From Morella rubra (taxonomy: Eukaryota; Streptophyta; Magnoliopsida; Fagales; Myricaceae), in the NCBI GenBank assembly GCA_003952965.2, contig CM025855.1, positions 4,323,944 through 4,387,943 of the forward strand: a DNA stretch of 64,000 nucleotides. The letters run 5' to 3'. The translations under genes and the position numbers were made by a program. Under the pieces are notes generated by a model, which ran no database searches, had not been told where the DNA came from, and was given only the letters and a program-made list of their open reading frames with translations. Shown piece by piece: positions 24,256 to 36,392 of this stretch (the first letter of the stretch is position 1; every line of letters starts with the position of its first letter).

Positions 24256-25147
24256 TCAATCTCCATAGACTATTTTATACTCATCAAACAAATCCTCTAA
24301 CAAACACTTTGTAGATGATATCAAAGTATTTGCCAACTCCGGTGTATATATTTTTTTCAACCAATGCTCTACCACACCCAATTTGCCTTTAGGATCAAGC
24401 ACACTTGCAACGAATATCATCATGTTTAATTTCTCCACATTGCCCCAATACTTATCATATTTGGTCTTCATCTCTATTGCCATGTTGCGCACTACTGCAT
24501 TGTCATTCTTAGACATTCTAATCAAATGTGACTGAATTTGACAAAGCTCGGGAAAGAAGATATTTGATGTGACATACAAAGAGCCAGAAAGTTTGATAGT
24601 AGCATAAAAAAAGACCTTAAAAAACATAACAAAAATCTTTATCTTCTCCCAATCCACCCTCGTGGGAGGTCCAAGTCCATCTCCCACACTACATGCACGA
24701 ATAAACCCAGAATCATCAGTCTCTAATCTTAGAAAGGTTGCTTGAAACCTTTTTGCAGTCTCCAACATGAGATATGTTGAATTCCATCTAGTTTGCACAT
24801 CAAGAGATACTAATTTCTTTGTATCAATCTTTATTTTCTCAGCACAAAGTTTAAACTTCTCCAATCTTGATGGAGAGGACCTCACATACCTCACTGCATT
24901 CCTTACCTTCACAATAGACTCATTACAATCCTTTAACCCCTCACAAATAACAAGGTTAAGAATATGCGCACAACATCTCATATGAAGATACTTGTCCTCT
25001 AATAAATTTTCCTTCAAAAACCTTTTAGAAACCGAATAGCACCATCATTAGAAGAAACATTGTCAACTGCAAGGGAAAAAATTCTCTCAATACCCCAATC
25101 AAGTAAGCAAGCCTCCACATACTTGCCAATTGTAGATTTTACCTTGC
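24256..25147 (-). pseudogene. hAT transposase, catalytic core (fragment)
   Basis: An open frame of 253 residues (to 25017) includes MRCCAHILNLVICEGL (residues 13-28), TRWNSTYLMLETAKRF (76-91) and, near the end, FVASVLDPKGKLGVVEHW, all hallmarks of plant RICESLEEPER/DAYSLEEPER-like hAT transposases. Upstream on the minus strand an adjoining frame reads GKYVEACLLDWGIERIF then SLAVDNVSSNDGAI, extending the core to about 25147. There it meets the clipped copia LTR. Roughly 100 residues expected between this piece and the N-terminal piece (the TTDTWTS region) are missing. This is a broken transposase, not a domesticated gene. Confidence 0.85.
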
Positions 25148-26986
25148 CAATCCACAATTTCTATCAAGTGTTTCAAAAGATTGAGGATATCCCTCTATAA
25201 AATGTTCTAAATATATATTAACATCATTGCATAAGCTAAAATGCTCACATTGTTCATTGTAGGTGTTTAAAGATGAATTGGAGCGAAAACGACACCCGAG
25301 ACAACATTTTCAGACTAAGTTATGGTATCGACACATTGAAGACTAGTGTCGACACATTATATTGTCCCCTGAGAGAACGACTCCAGATCAAATATTGTCA
25401 AATCTTGCCAACGCATTGCACTGAGACACCTCAGAGATAGTAATGGGGACCTCAGGATATTGTATGAGTATCTCGTGGTGTGGAATGGTCGGGTGTATGG
25501 ACATCTCGGGATGTTTGTGGAAAGGTCGGGAAAGTGTGGACATCTCGGATGTTGTGGGAACGTCAGGAAAATGTATGGACCTTGGATGTTTGGAATGAAC
25601 ACTTCGAAAATTATAATGAAAAAGCTTGGAACTCCTCGGAAATGAAAGTAGAAAAGCAGACATCTCGGGAGCACCTCGAGATGGTCAGAATTAGAGATGG
25701 TCCTCCGAAATCATAAGGAAAAGCTTGGAGCACATTGGGAATACCTTAGAGCTCGAAAATGGTAATAGGAAAGCACACTTCGGAACACCTCGGAGCTCGA
25801 AAATGGAATAGAAAGTAGACACCTCGGAGCACCTTGGAATAGTCGGTAATACTAATGGAGCTCGGGAAGTGATTAACCGGGATAGATACCTCGATTTGTG
25901 AAGGGGACTTTAGGAAGTGAGTAGCTAGGATAGATACCTTGGTTTGTAAAGGGACCTCAGGAAGTGACAAACCAAGATAGGTACCTCGGTCAGTAAAGGG
26001 GACCTCGGCATAATGATATGTACACATTGCAGTCTACCTCAGCTAGTAAAGGGGGACCTCGGGATAATGAAGAGACGTCGGACACTGCACTCCTTAGAGA
26101 TCTTCTATATCAACTCATGCTGATTATGCGTCGACACATACCACGATTTTTTGCTGAAATCCTGGAATATTTTCAGCTCCCCTCCAATGGCTCTTTTAAA
26201 ATCCCAGATGACTATTGAAGTCAAAAGTGGTATAAATAGAAGAAGAAGAAGAAAAGAAGAAAAAAGGGGGCTCTAGTGTGACTAAACTTGCAATCACTCT
26301 TGCCCTAATTTCTAGAGAAAGAAAGTGCTTTGAAGAAGAGGAAAAATCGCATCTACCAAGAAAGCTTGTGCTCCCACCTGCCAAACGTTTGCTTTCATTT
26401 GAGAATCTTGTTATTGAGCTTTCCACTTGCTAATTCGGCTTAGAGAGCCGTTCCATACGATTTTTACTTTTCACTTGCTGATTTGGCTTAGAGAGCCATT
26501 CCTTGTAATTCCTTTGTATCCATTCTTGGAAAACACTTGAGTGTTGTGTGAACACTTGTTCTACTAGTGAGGGTAGAAGAAATCCCTTGGGTTTTGGGAT
26601 TTGTGAGAGTTTGAAGCGTGAGCTCGCAAAATGCTTTGTAAAGGTTCCTTAGCACCCCGAAGCTAAGGTATATTTGCTATTTAGAGAATAGTGAAGGAAG
26701 CCCAAGGAAGTCAATAGCCTTGGGGGTGGACGTAGGCAAGTGTTGGCCGAACCACCTAAAATTACGGTGTCATCTATCTAACTCTATCTCTCTTACGTTC
26801 AGTACATATTCATACTTGTGGAGATTTATGCTTTATGATTTATTATTCTTCTTATTAAGAAGCATTTAGCATATTCATATCTGCTCTTGTGTTTGTAGAA
26901 AAAGTATATTTTCCAGATTTGCATTTTTAGGAGACGTTTTTGATAAACCCAATTCACCCCTTCTTGGGTTGTTATTTAGACTTACA
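25133..26986 (+). repeat. 5' LTR of the SIRE-type element, 5'-truncated
   Basis: It aligns with the 3' LTR from TAGATTTTACCTTG (32585 in that copy) to TTAGACTTACA. It lacks the terminal TGTTAGCCCAAG... and about 75 bp, and has a further internal gap near 25280 relative to the other copy. Sequence to the left is hAT transposase, so the missing terminus was lost after insertion. Confidence 0.9.
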
Positions 26987-26987
26987 A

Positions 26988-27000
26988 TTGGTATCAGAGC
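26988..27000 (+). other. Primer binding site (tRNA-iMet type) of the SIRE element
   Basis: TTGGTATCAGAGC, one base after the LTR end, is the standard plant copia PBS complementary to initiator methionine tRNA. Confidence 0.9.
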
Positions 27001-27021
27001 TGAGGTTTAACATCTCTATCT

Positions 27022-28105
27022 ATGACAACCCTTGTTAGTACCTCCTTAGCTGAAGGTCAATCCACAAATAGACCACCTTTGTTCAATGGGACTTGTTATA
27101 ACTACTGGAAGGCAAGGATGAGGATTTACATATAAGCCGTGGACTATGAACTTTGGAGAGTTATCTCAAATGGTCCTAAATTTTCTAGAGACAAGGAAGG
27201 TATGTTAAAAGATGAAAAAGAGTGGGATGATGCTGATTTAAAACTTATGTCCTTAAATTCTAAAGTTATGAATGTTTTGTATTGTGCACTTGATTCAAAT
27301 GAATTTAATCGTGTTTCCGGTTGTGATACCGCGAAACAAATTTGGGACAAACTTCAAGTGGCCCATGAAGGTACGAATCAAGTTAAAGAAAACAAGATTA
27401 GTATGCTTGTTCATAGTTATGAGCTTTTTAAAATGAAACCCTATGAAAATATCTCATCTATGTTTACTTGCTTTACCGATATTATAAATGGTCTTAAATC
27501 TCTTGGTAAAGAATACACTAATGTTGAAATGGTGAGAAAGATTCTTAGGTGTTTACCAAAAGCTTGGGAACCCAAAGTCACTGCCATTCAAGAGGCCAAA
27601 GATTTGACAAAGCTTTCCTTGGATGAGCTCATGGGATCCCTTATGACACATGAGATGAATCAAGAAAAGGGAGATGAGGGTAAAGGAAAAGGAAAAAGAA
27701 GCATTGCCTTGAAAGCCTCATGCTCTAGTGACGATGAGTCTTCCGAAGATGATGAGGAAATGACATTGTTCACCAATAGATTCAAGAAGTTCTTCAGGAA
27801 GAAACAAGAAAAAAAGTTTTCCAAGGAAGACAAGCTATAAAGGTGATAGTAGCAAAAAGAATGACATTATTTTCTATGGATGTAAGAAGCTGGGACATAT
27901 CAAGACGGATTGCCCCAACCTTGAATCCCACAAGAAATCCAAGGATTTCAAGAACAAAAAGAAAGCCTTTTTGGCTGCATAGGGAGAGACCGATGAAAGT
28001 GATAGTAATAGTGATGAAGAAGTTGCAAACCTATGCTTCATGGCAAAGGAAGATGAAGATGAGGTACAAGACTCTCTAATTCATTCTTCTCATTTGATGA
28101 ATTAC
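27022..28105 (+). pseudogene. SIRE gag polyprotein, N-terminal part (broken)
   Basis: The frame starts MTTLVSTSLAEGQSTNRPPL at 27022 and reads FNGTCYNYWKARMRIYI, the copia gag N-terminal domain. Codon 38 is TAA (27133-27135) where Gln is usual in this motif. It then stays open from 27139 to 27840 (UBN2-type gag, with WDKLQVAHEGTNQVKE). A frameshift leads into a zinc-knuckle region, YGCKKLGHIKTDCP, whose first Cys is replaced (FYGC), then another stop near 27980. This is capsid-like protein of the virus-like particle, not expressible intact. Confidence 0.85.
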
Positions 28106-28206
28106 AAGATGCGTTTGATGAACAATACCTTGAACTAAAAAGAATATTTTCAAAATATTGTTCTTTCAAAAATAATTTTGAAAGTATTGCAAAAGAGAAT
28201 GATACT

Positions 28207-28800
28207 TTGAAGAGTCAAGTCACATCTCTTAGAGATGATCTTGCAAGGACCACAAAAGAAAATGAAAAACTTTTGCAAAGTGAGTCAAGTATTTTAATTG
28301 TTGAAAATATCATCTTGAAAGTGAAAGTTGACTCTTTTACAAATGATCTTGCAAGATTTACTCAAGGAAAGAAAAACCTTGACATTCTTCTTGGTTCTCA
28401 AAGGTGTTGCTTCAACAAAAGTGGCATTGGATATGATTCTTTCAATGATAAAAAATCTTACTCTTATATGATCACAAAATCATCTCCATCATTTACATTG
28501 TGCAACTTTTGTGGTAAATCTGGACATATATCACATGTTTGTCCAACTAGAAAGAAATCTTCTAGTGGCATTAAATTTGTTTGGATTCGAAGGGACAGGA
28601 TGAAAGAAATTGATTCTAACACCAAAGGACCTAAAAGATTTGGGTACAAAAGGAAATATGTGATTCTTTTTTTTGCAGGAGTGCTTGAAGTCCAATGAAA
28701 CAAGGAACATTGGGTTCTTGATAGTGGATGCTCCAAGCATATGATCGGAGACAAGAGTTGGTTTAACTCTCTTTGTCTTAAGAGAAAGGGTTACTTTTGG
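28207..28800 (+). pseudogene. SIRE gag C-terminus, second zinc knuckle and protease (broken)
   Basis: The open frame 28207-28698 gives a helical coiled-coil-like stretch, then CNFCGKSGHISHVCP, an intact CX2CX4HX4C knuckle characteristic of SIRE elements. After a stop, EHWVLDSGCSKHMIGD (about 28707-28755) carries the aspartic protease Asp-Ser-Gly triad. A frameshift in the region after KRKGYFW ends the protease. Confidence 0.8.
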
Positions 28801-28929
28801 TGACAATGACAAAGGAAAAATACTTGGTGTTGGTAGCATTGTATGTATCCCAATCCCATTATTGAGAATGTACTTTTTGTTGATGGCTTAAAGCATAATC
28901 TCTTAAGTATTAGTCAATTATGTGACAAG

Positions 28930-29975
28930 GGAAACCGAGTCATTTTTTAATCATCTATATGTTTTGTTGAGAATATTGAAAGCAAGAAAGTCTTGTTTGT
29001 TGGACATAGATTTGAAAATATGTACATTGTCCATTTAGAGAGCATCTTCTCAGAAAATATAAAATATTTTTCAGCTCTAAATGATAAGGATAGTTGGTTG
29101 TGGCATAGAAGGCTTGCTCATGCAAGCATGGACTTGATTTCAAAACTAGTAAAAAAGAATCTTGTTTTGGGTTTGCCTAACCTTATTTTTGAAAAGGACA
29201 AAATTTGTGCAGCTTGTCAAAAAGGCAAACAAACCAAAACCTCCTTTAAGCCAAAAATGTGTGTCCACTTCTAGGCCACTTCAACTTCTACACATGGACT
29301 TATTTGGTCCAACCCAAACATTGAGTTTGGGTGGCAAACGTTATGGCTTTGTTGTTGTTGATGATTTCAGTAGATTCACATGGGTTCTATTCCTAGCTCA
29401 TAAAGATGAGGCTTTTCATGCTTTTGAAAAACTTAGCAAGAGGATTCAAAATGAAAAAGGTTTTGCTATTTCTAGCATAAGGAGTGATCATGGAAAAGAA
29501 TTTGAAAATTCCTCATTTGAAAAGTTTTGTGGTGAAAATGGTATTAACCATAACTTCTCGGCTCCTAGAACTCCTCAACAAAATGGTGTTGTAGAGAGGA
29601 AGAATAGACTCTTGAAGAGATGGCTAGAACCTTGCATGTGAAAACAACTTGCCTGATTACTTCTGGGTTGAAGCAATTAGCACAAGTTGTCATGTTATGA
29701 ACCGTTGCATGATTAGACCTATTCTTAAGAAAACTCCATATGAGCTATGGAGTGATAGAAAACCCAAAATTGGTTATTTCATATGTTTTGATGCAAATGC
29801 TTTGTGCTCAACAACAATAAAGACAATTTGGGTAAGTTCGATGCAAAAGCGGATGAAGGTATATTTCTTGGTTATTCAAATTCTAGTAAAGCTTATCGTG
29901 TTTTTAATAAACGTACTTTGGTTGTTGAAGAATCAGTTCATGTTGTTTTTGATGAATCTAACAATCTTGTGAAAA
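28930..29975 (+). pseudogene. SIRE GAG-pre-integrase and integrase (broken)
   Basis: WLWHRRLAHASM and CAACQKGKQTK form the HHCC zinc region (28.99-29.27 kb). In a shifted frame, 29162-29641 holds the integrase core: LHMDLFGPTQ (first Asp), RSDHGKEFEN (second Asp) and NGVVERKNR (Glu), so the D-D-E triad is intact. A frameshift at about 29640 follows, and a C-terminal FLGYSNSSKAYRVFNK region lies at 29.80-30.08 kb. Confidence 0.85.
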
Positions 29976-30089
29976 GAGATGATGAAGATATTATAGATCT
30001 TGATAAAGAGGTTGAGAAACTTGCTACAAATGAAGATAAGGAAGAAACACATGTACAAGATCAAGCATCTCAAGAATCACAATAAGAAG

Positions 30090-31195
30090 GTGGTCAACAA
30101 GTCAACAATGATTTACCAAAGTCTTGGAGATACATCAAGAGTCATCATTTTCAGCAAATTATTGGTAATGTTGAGAAAGGGGTAAGCACTCGCTCTTTTA
30201 TAAACCAAGCTAATAATTTTGCCTTACTTTCTCAACTTGAGCCTAAGAACTTTCTAGAGGCTAAAGATGATGAAAGTTGGATCCATGCCATGGAAGATGA
30301 ACTAAAACAGTTTGAGAAAAATCTGGTATGACATCTAGTTCCTAGACCCAGGATTATCCAATTATTGGTACAAAATGGGTTTTTAGAAACAAAATGGATG
30401 AATCCGGGGTTGTAGTGAGGAACAAGGCAAGATTGGTAGCCCAAGGTTACAATCAAGAAGAAGGGATTGTTTTTTATGAAACTTTTGCTTCCGTTGCTCA
30501 TTTATAATCTTTTCTCATGTTGCTTGCCTTTGCATGGTTTAATGATTTCAAATGGATGTGAAATGTACATTTCTTAATGGTTATCTTTCCAAGGAAGTGT
30601 GTGTAGAACAACCTCCTAGATTTGTAGATGAAAAGCTACCACACCATGTGTTCAAGCTCACAAAGCACTATATGGCTTGAAGCAAGCACCTCGTGCATAG
30701 TATAAACGGTTAAGTTTCTTCGTTATTGAAAATGGAGTGTCATGAGGTATGATCAATACCACTCTTTTACTAAGAAAAAGGAAAATTAATTGCTTATCGT
30801 TCAAATAATGTTGTTGAATCATTTTTGGTTCTACTAATGAGTCTCTTTGTGAAGAATTTTCCAAAGTCATGAAAGGTGAATTCAAGATAAGCCTCATGGG
30901 AGAATTGAGTTACCTTCTCGGGTTTCAGATTAAACAAAATCATGAGGGCATCTTCATAAACCAAGCCAAATACACAAGAGACCTACTCAAAAGATTTGGG
31001 ATGGACAACTCAAAACCGATGGGTACACCAATGAGTCCATCAACCAAAATGGAAAATGATGAGAAAGGTAAAGACGTTGTACACGAGTATCGAGGTATGA
31101 TTGGATCTTTTCTTTACCTTACTGTGAGTAGACCTGTTATCATGTTTAGTGTAATAAGGATAGATTTTGCTTCATACGCTAAGAAATTGGAATGA
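30090..31195 (+). pseudogene. SIRE reverse transcriptase (broken, catalytic site lost)
   Basis: RT motifs appear in several frames: EAKDDESWIHAMEDELKQFE (30.25 kb), RNKARLVAQGYNQEEG (30.42 kb), FLNGYLSKEVCVEQPP (30.57 kb). The sequence where YVDDIIFGST is expected (about 30805-30830) has lost both Asp codons and the frame. The last open piece (30869-31195) is the RT C-terminus (GELSYLLGFQIKQ; YTRDLLKRFGM). The usual RNase H domain after it is absent. Confidence 0.8.
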
Positions 31196-32495
31196 GATTT
31201 CCTTCGGACTAAATTGGTGATATGTGAGTGATTTGTCTTTTTGATATGTTAATTGATTACATTGGACATGTTATGTTCCTTGTTTAAAGTGCTCTCTGTG
31301 CATTTCTTTTAAAATCATACTTGTCATTTGAGAAAACATTGTATGTACTCATTTTGCATGCCATGTTTTTAAACACTGGTCCGCGTGGCACATAAATACT
31401 CACCAAGGGCTAGGGGTCGACACTTATTGCTTCTCTCGACCTCATAGAACCCTTTATCTTTTCCAAATAGCCATATTCTCACTTTTCCTTCCCAATTGGT
31501 ATCTGATGAAGGCCACTTGTATGAAGAAGGGATTTGAAGATATTACGAAGCTGCTTGGTGTTCATACAGAGCATTTTGGGATTTTTTGATATGGTTATGA
31601 GGGGTCTTAAGCATCAAGTCAGCAACAACATCCATGTGGCTAGCAATGTGATTCATAATACTGTTGATGAGTTCACCACTATTTCTGTTGATCTTCATGC
31701 TTTTGTGAAATCATCAGCTGATGATGTTGTAAAGGCCACAAAGGTGCATATGGAAGCTGATAGAAATCTTCGGCCTCATGGGATGAAATGGACATATTAG
31801 TTCTCCACGACTTGGATGGAATGGCTGAAGAAGTTTGCAATTGTGTATCCTCCTCCTCCTATCAAGAAATCCAAATCTTCTACCTCCACTACATAGACTC
31901 CACTTAAATAGCCGACTGCTCTTGCCCTCCCCTTATCCTATTTTTGATGATGCCAAATGGGGAAGAGATAAGTTATAAGTATTATGGAGAGAAGTGGGGA
32001 GAAATTTATAAGTATTATGTTGACTTCCTAGTTCATAACTGAGGACATTCCATTTACACTTGACTTGCTTTATCTAATGGATATCTATATTCATTTATAT
32101 GTCTCCATTGAAATATTTTATTATGCTCATATCTGCTGATTTTCTAATGGTGATCATAAGGGATTTGAGAAGTGCTTATCTCTTTGCACTTAATTGTGGA
32201 CATTTGAGTTTTGCTTTACAGGTAGTATTCCTAACTTTCAATTGGTATCAATATGAAGTTTTGTGTTTTGATTGGAAAATTGAAGTTTGGGAAGTTTGGA
32301 GGAAGTTTATAGAAGTGTTCTTCTTGTTTTTAAAATTTTGGGAAACCTCCATTTACAAAGGAAACTCTTGCAAAATTTTTGTAAAATCCTAAAGTCCTTT
32401 TTGCTAAATATGTCATGAAAAACTCCTGCTTGTTTTCAGGGGGAGCTTTTTTATTTGTTAGCAAATTGTCGTTTTTAAAATAGTTTTGTCATCAT
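31196..32495 (+). other. SIRE 3' internal region, possible env-like remnant
   Basis: Between RT and the polypurine tract there is about 1.3 kb. A frame at 31534-31800 gives a helical product (HVASNVIHNTVDEFTTISVD) followed by a Pro/Lys/Ser-rich stretch after its stop. SIRE elements often carry an extra envelope-like ORF in this position, so this is a plausible remnant, by position only. RNase H was not found here. Confidence 0.4.
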
Positions 32496-32509
32496 CAAAA
32501 AGGGGAGAT
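32496..32509 (+). other. Polypurine tract of the SIRE element
   Basis: AAAAAGGGGAGAT lies directly before the TGTTAG start of the 3' LTR. Confidence 0.85.
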
Positions 32510-34481
32510 TGTTAGCCCAAGTTGTTTTGCAAACAATCCATAATTGATTTTGATGATAACAAAAATTCTAAGTTTTGAAGACTTTTAGATTTTACCTTGT
32601 CAATCCACAATTTCTATAAAGTGTTTCAAAAGATTGAGGATATCCCTCTATAAAATGTTCTAAATATATATTAACATCATTGCATAAGCTAAAATGCTCA
32701 CATTGTTCATTGTAGGTGTTTAAAGATGAATTGGAGTGAAAATGACACTTTCAAAGTTACTGAAAAATCTCTCAAACACTTAGTGTCGACACATTGAAGA
32801 CTAGTGTTGACACATTGCACTGACACCCGAGACAACATTTTCAGACTAAGTTATGGTGTCTACACATTGAAGACTAGTATCGACACATTGTACTATTCCC
32901 CGAGAGAACAACTCCAGATCAAATCTTGTCAACACATTGCACTGAGACACCTCGAGATATTATATGAGTATCTCGTGATATGGAAAGGTCGGGTGTATGG
33001 ACATCTCGGGATGTTTGTGGAAAGGTCAAGAAAGTGTGGACATCTTGGATGTTGTGGGAACGTCGGGAAAATGTATGGACCTTGGGATGTTTGGAATGAG
33101 CATTTAGGAAATTATAATGGAAAAGCTCAGAACTCCTCGAAAATGAAAGTAGAAAAGCAAACATCTGGGGAGCACCTCGAGATGGTCAGAATTAGAGATG
33201 GTCCTCCGAAATCATAAGGAAAAGCTTGGAGCACATCGCGAACACCTCAGAGCTCGGAAATGGTAATAGGAAAGCACACTTTGGAACACCTCGGAGCTCG
33301 GAAATGGAAATAGGAAAGCAGACACCTCGGAGCACCTCAGAATAGTCGGTAATACTAATGGAGCTCGGGAAGTGATTAACCAGGATAGATACCTCAGTTT
33401 GTGAAGGGGACCTCAGAAGTGACAAACCGAGATAGATACCTCGGTCAGTAAAGGGGACCTCGGCATAATGATATGTGCACATTGCAGTCTACCTCAGCTA
33501 GTAAAGGGGGACCTCGAGATAATGAAGAGACGTCGGACATTGCACGCCCTAGAGATCTTCCAAATCAACTCATGCTGATTATGCGTTGACACATACCACG
33601 ATTTTTTGCTGAAATTCTGGAATGTTTTCAGCTCCCCTCCAACAACTCTTTTAAAATCCCAGATGACCGTTGAAGTCAAAAGTGGTATAAATAGAAGAAG
33701 AAGAAAAGAAGAAAAAAGGGGCTCTCGTGCGATTAAACTTGCAATCACTCTTGCCCTAATTCTAGAGAGAGAAAGTGCTTTGAAGAAGAGGGAAAATTGC
33801 ATCTACCAAGAAAGCTTGTGCTCCCACCTGCCAAACGTTAGCTTTCCTTTGAGAATCTTGTTCTCTTTCACTCTATTGAGCTTTCCACTTGTTGATTCGG
33901 CTTAGAGAGCCATTCCATATGATTTGTACTTTTCACTTGCTTATTCGGCTTAGAGAGCCATATATTGTAATTCCTTTGTATCCATTCTTGGAAAAGACTT
34001 GAGTGTTGTGTGAACATTTGTTGAGTATTGTGTGAACACGTGTCCTACTCGTGAGGGTAGAAGAAATCCCTTGGGTTTTAAGGATTTGTGAGAGTTTGAA
34101 GCGTGAGCTCGCAAAACGCTTTGTAAAGGTTCCTTAGCACCCCGGAAGCTAAGGTGTATTTGCTATTTGAGAATAGTGAAGGAAGCCCAAGGAAGTCAAT
34201 AGCCTTGGGGTGGACGTAGGCAAGTGTTGGCCGAACCACCTAAAATTATGGTGTCATCTCTCTAACTTTATCTCTCTTACGTTTAGTACATATTCATACT
34301 TGTGGATATTTATGCTTTATGATTTATTGTTCTTCTTATTAAGAAGCATTTAGCATATTCAAATATGCTCTTGTGTTTGTAGAAAATGTATATTTTTCAG
34401 ATCTGCATTTTTATCAAAAAGAGGAGACGTTTTTGATAAACCCAATTCACCCCTCTTCTTGGATTGTTATTTAGATTTACA
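32510..34481 (+). repeat. 3' LTR of the SIRE-type element, complete
   Basis: 1972 bp from TGTTAGCCCAAG to TTAGATTTACA. It is highly similar to the 5' copy, apart from scattered substitutions and gaps. It carries a TATA-like GGTATAAATAGAAG near 33683. The hAT transposase sequence resumes immediately after (AATTAAAAAG). Confidence 0.92.
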
Positions 34482-35098
34482 AATTAAAAAGTCCATTCAC
34501 TTTCTCCTTCTCATCTTGATAAATATTTAGAATATCTCTTTGCACAGTTTGATGAGAAGGAATTTGAAAACTTGGTACAAGTGACTTAAGAAAGGCTTGA
34601 AATCTTGACCGTCCACTACCTTGAATTGCATCTCATCAATAATACACATCTCTGCAAGTTTTTGCCTTGATACCATTGAATTATACCTATGGGCTATTAA
34701 ATTAGACCCAATATTGTCACTCTCTCCTTCAGTGGCTGCTTTACCAATCAAGTGTGTTTGATATTTATCCATTGGACCTTTTATCTTATTCATATGATTT
34801 TTCTCACACTTCAATACATGATTTTTAAGGGTTGAGGTACCAATTTTGTTACTGTCACAGGGATACTCCTTCTTACAATAGTTATAAAAGCACATGGGTT
34901 ATGAGGGATCGCAATCTGTCTTTTTTATCATGTGTTCCCATACCATGAATGCTTTACGTTTGGGATGCGGGTAACTTTGGTTGGTAGGGGTAGGACTAGG
35001 ACTAGGATTAGGGACATCTTGGCAGACTCTAAATCAATTATAGGAGACATAGACTGTGCTCTCTGACCCTCTACAGTTGGTTCAAATTGATTATCCAT
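34482..35098 (-). pseudogene. hAT transposase, N-terminal BED-type zinc finger part (fragment)
   Basis: On the minus strand from an ATG at 35098 (MDNQFEPTVEGQRAQS) a Pro/Ser-rich linker leads through frameshifts to KRKAFMVWEHM. Then comes CKKEYPCDSNKIGTSTLKNH and LKCEKN, a BED-type zinc finger of hAT transposases. The open part is 34895-34527. A frameshift near its end hides the conserved PSHQTVQRDILNIYQDEKEK that runs to the copia LTR. The core of the same gene is on the other side of the copia element. Confidence 0.8.
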
Positions 35099-36392
35099 CT
35101 AGCAAAGGTGAACAAACAATTACATGATAGTCAATATTATGCCAAATCAATAGGAACAGCTCCTAATTGCATAATAGCATGAAACAATAATGAATAAACG
35201 TGCTTCTCAAGAATTAATAAACCTAATAAACAGCCCCATTTTTTTTTAGATATCAAAAAGTAACCATACCACACAATTTCGAGGTCATAGTATTTTCTAA
35301 GTTTCTAAAGAGACTAACACAGTTGGCAATAATTAGGGAAAAAACTAGAAAGTACAGAAAAAACTAACTTGAAAATGGACAATGATAGCTAGAATTCCTT
35401 CCTAACTATTTATTCTTTGTTATCTATCTATAGGGTTAGTTCACTTCTAATGTTTCCTCACTATATGGCAAATCATACATAAACTTAAGCATTTACATGG
35501 CTTGATTACTGAATGAGGAATTGATTGAAAAGATAAAAAACAAGTTAAAAAAAATTATCAACATGGCAAGTTAAGGTAGCTTTAGAAGATCATAAAGTCA
35601 CAATGAAGCATGTTTATGACATCAAAATCAGTCATTTAAAAGATATACAAAAGGTAATCATCCATATGACAGCAACCATTAAGCATGCATCTCTGTGTCT
35701 ATTATTTATCTATCACTGTATTACAACAATTCACTATGCTCAGTAACTTTAGGATTGGGCTCTAAAGGAGCTGTACCAATCTAGCGTAAGACAAATAAAG
35801 GTCATTTTGATGAACTTTTTGACTTGTAAATGGCCAGAAACTAATGACCTGTGATCCATGTTTGGATTTTTCTCTCATTTTAAGCCAAGCATGAAACTTG
35901 AATCAAGATGCCTACACCAACATCAGGTCAACCTCAGATGCATTTCTTACTAAGAAGATAAGAACCCAGATGCATTTCTTACTAAGAACAACAAGCATAG
36001 CAACCAAACTTCTCTATTTTTCATCACAGTAAGCACGACAAAGCTCTTTTCAACACAACAATTTGATCCTTTTTTATGGTCTTACTACATAGTTGATAGT
36101 AAGCACAACAACCAAAATTCTCTATTTTTAACATTAACAGAACCAAGAACAACACCAATTTGCACGCGTAGAGAGAGAGATCAAAAGAACTAAGAAGTTA
36201 CCTGAGAGATGAGAGATAGAGACACACACGGCAAGGGAGAGAGAGACTTTGTGCGTGAGGTTAGGGTTTTTGTTTGAAAGGGACGGGGCTGTGCGTGAGG
36301 GAGGGGTTTCCCACCGGTTTGGATAGAACCGGTCTGGTTTCGGTCCGGTTCAGCTAGTTCGACCGGTTCGGTAGGTTCCTTGGACACCCCTA
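35099..36392 (-). other. hAT 5' region up to its right terminus
   Basis: Noncoding. It contains CT-rich sequence and a possible 5'-UTR intron donor (CTCTCAG|GTAACTTC near 36203, minus strand). It ends with the hAT terminus TAGGGGTGTCC at 36392 (minus strand). Confidence 0.55.

Larger units (their letters stand above)
25133..34481 (+). mobile_element. Ty1/copia retrotransposon, SIRE/Maximus type, inserted in the hAT transposase gene
   Basis: The element has long LTRs (25133-26986 and 32510-34481), an initiator-tRNA-Met-type PBS, gag with zinc knuckles, protease, integrase, reverse transcriptase and a polypurine tract, in copia order on the plus strand. The intact LTR is 1972 bp with TGTTAG...ACA ends. 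Together with the motifs HWVLDSGCSKHM and WLWHRRLAHASM this fits the SIRE/Maximus clade. Coding regions contain many stops and frameshifts, the YVDD catalytic site is destroyed, and RNase H is missing. The first roughly 75 bp of the 5' LTR are absent. Confidence 0.9.
22700..36392 (-). mobile_element. hAT transposon (BED-zinc-finger transposase type), inserted in gypsy, left end not found
   Basis: The right end, read on the minus strand, starts TAGGGGTGTCCAAGGAACC at 36392. This is a hAT-type terminus cutting the gypsy RNase H/pol frame after the residues SHPDGTTSPVG. Transposase pieces follow in order on the minus strand: N-terminal zinc finger (35.1-34.5 kb), core (25.15-24.26 kb), C-terminal dimerisation domain (23.56-23.38 kb). 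The gap between the first two is filled by the SIRE copia element. The left terminus and its target duplication are not identifiable, so the start coordinate is approximate. Confidence 0.75.

Noticed and set aside
24256..25017. hAT frame as a domesticated host gene
   Set aside because: The N-terminal and dimerisation parts are split off, frameshifted and separated by a retrotransposon, so the gene is broken.
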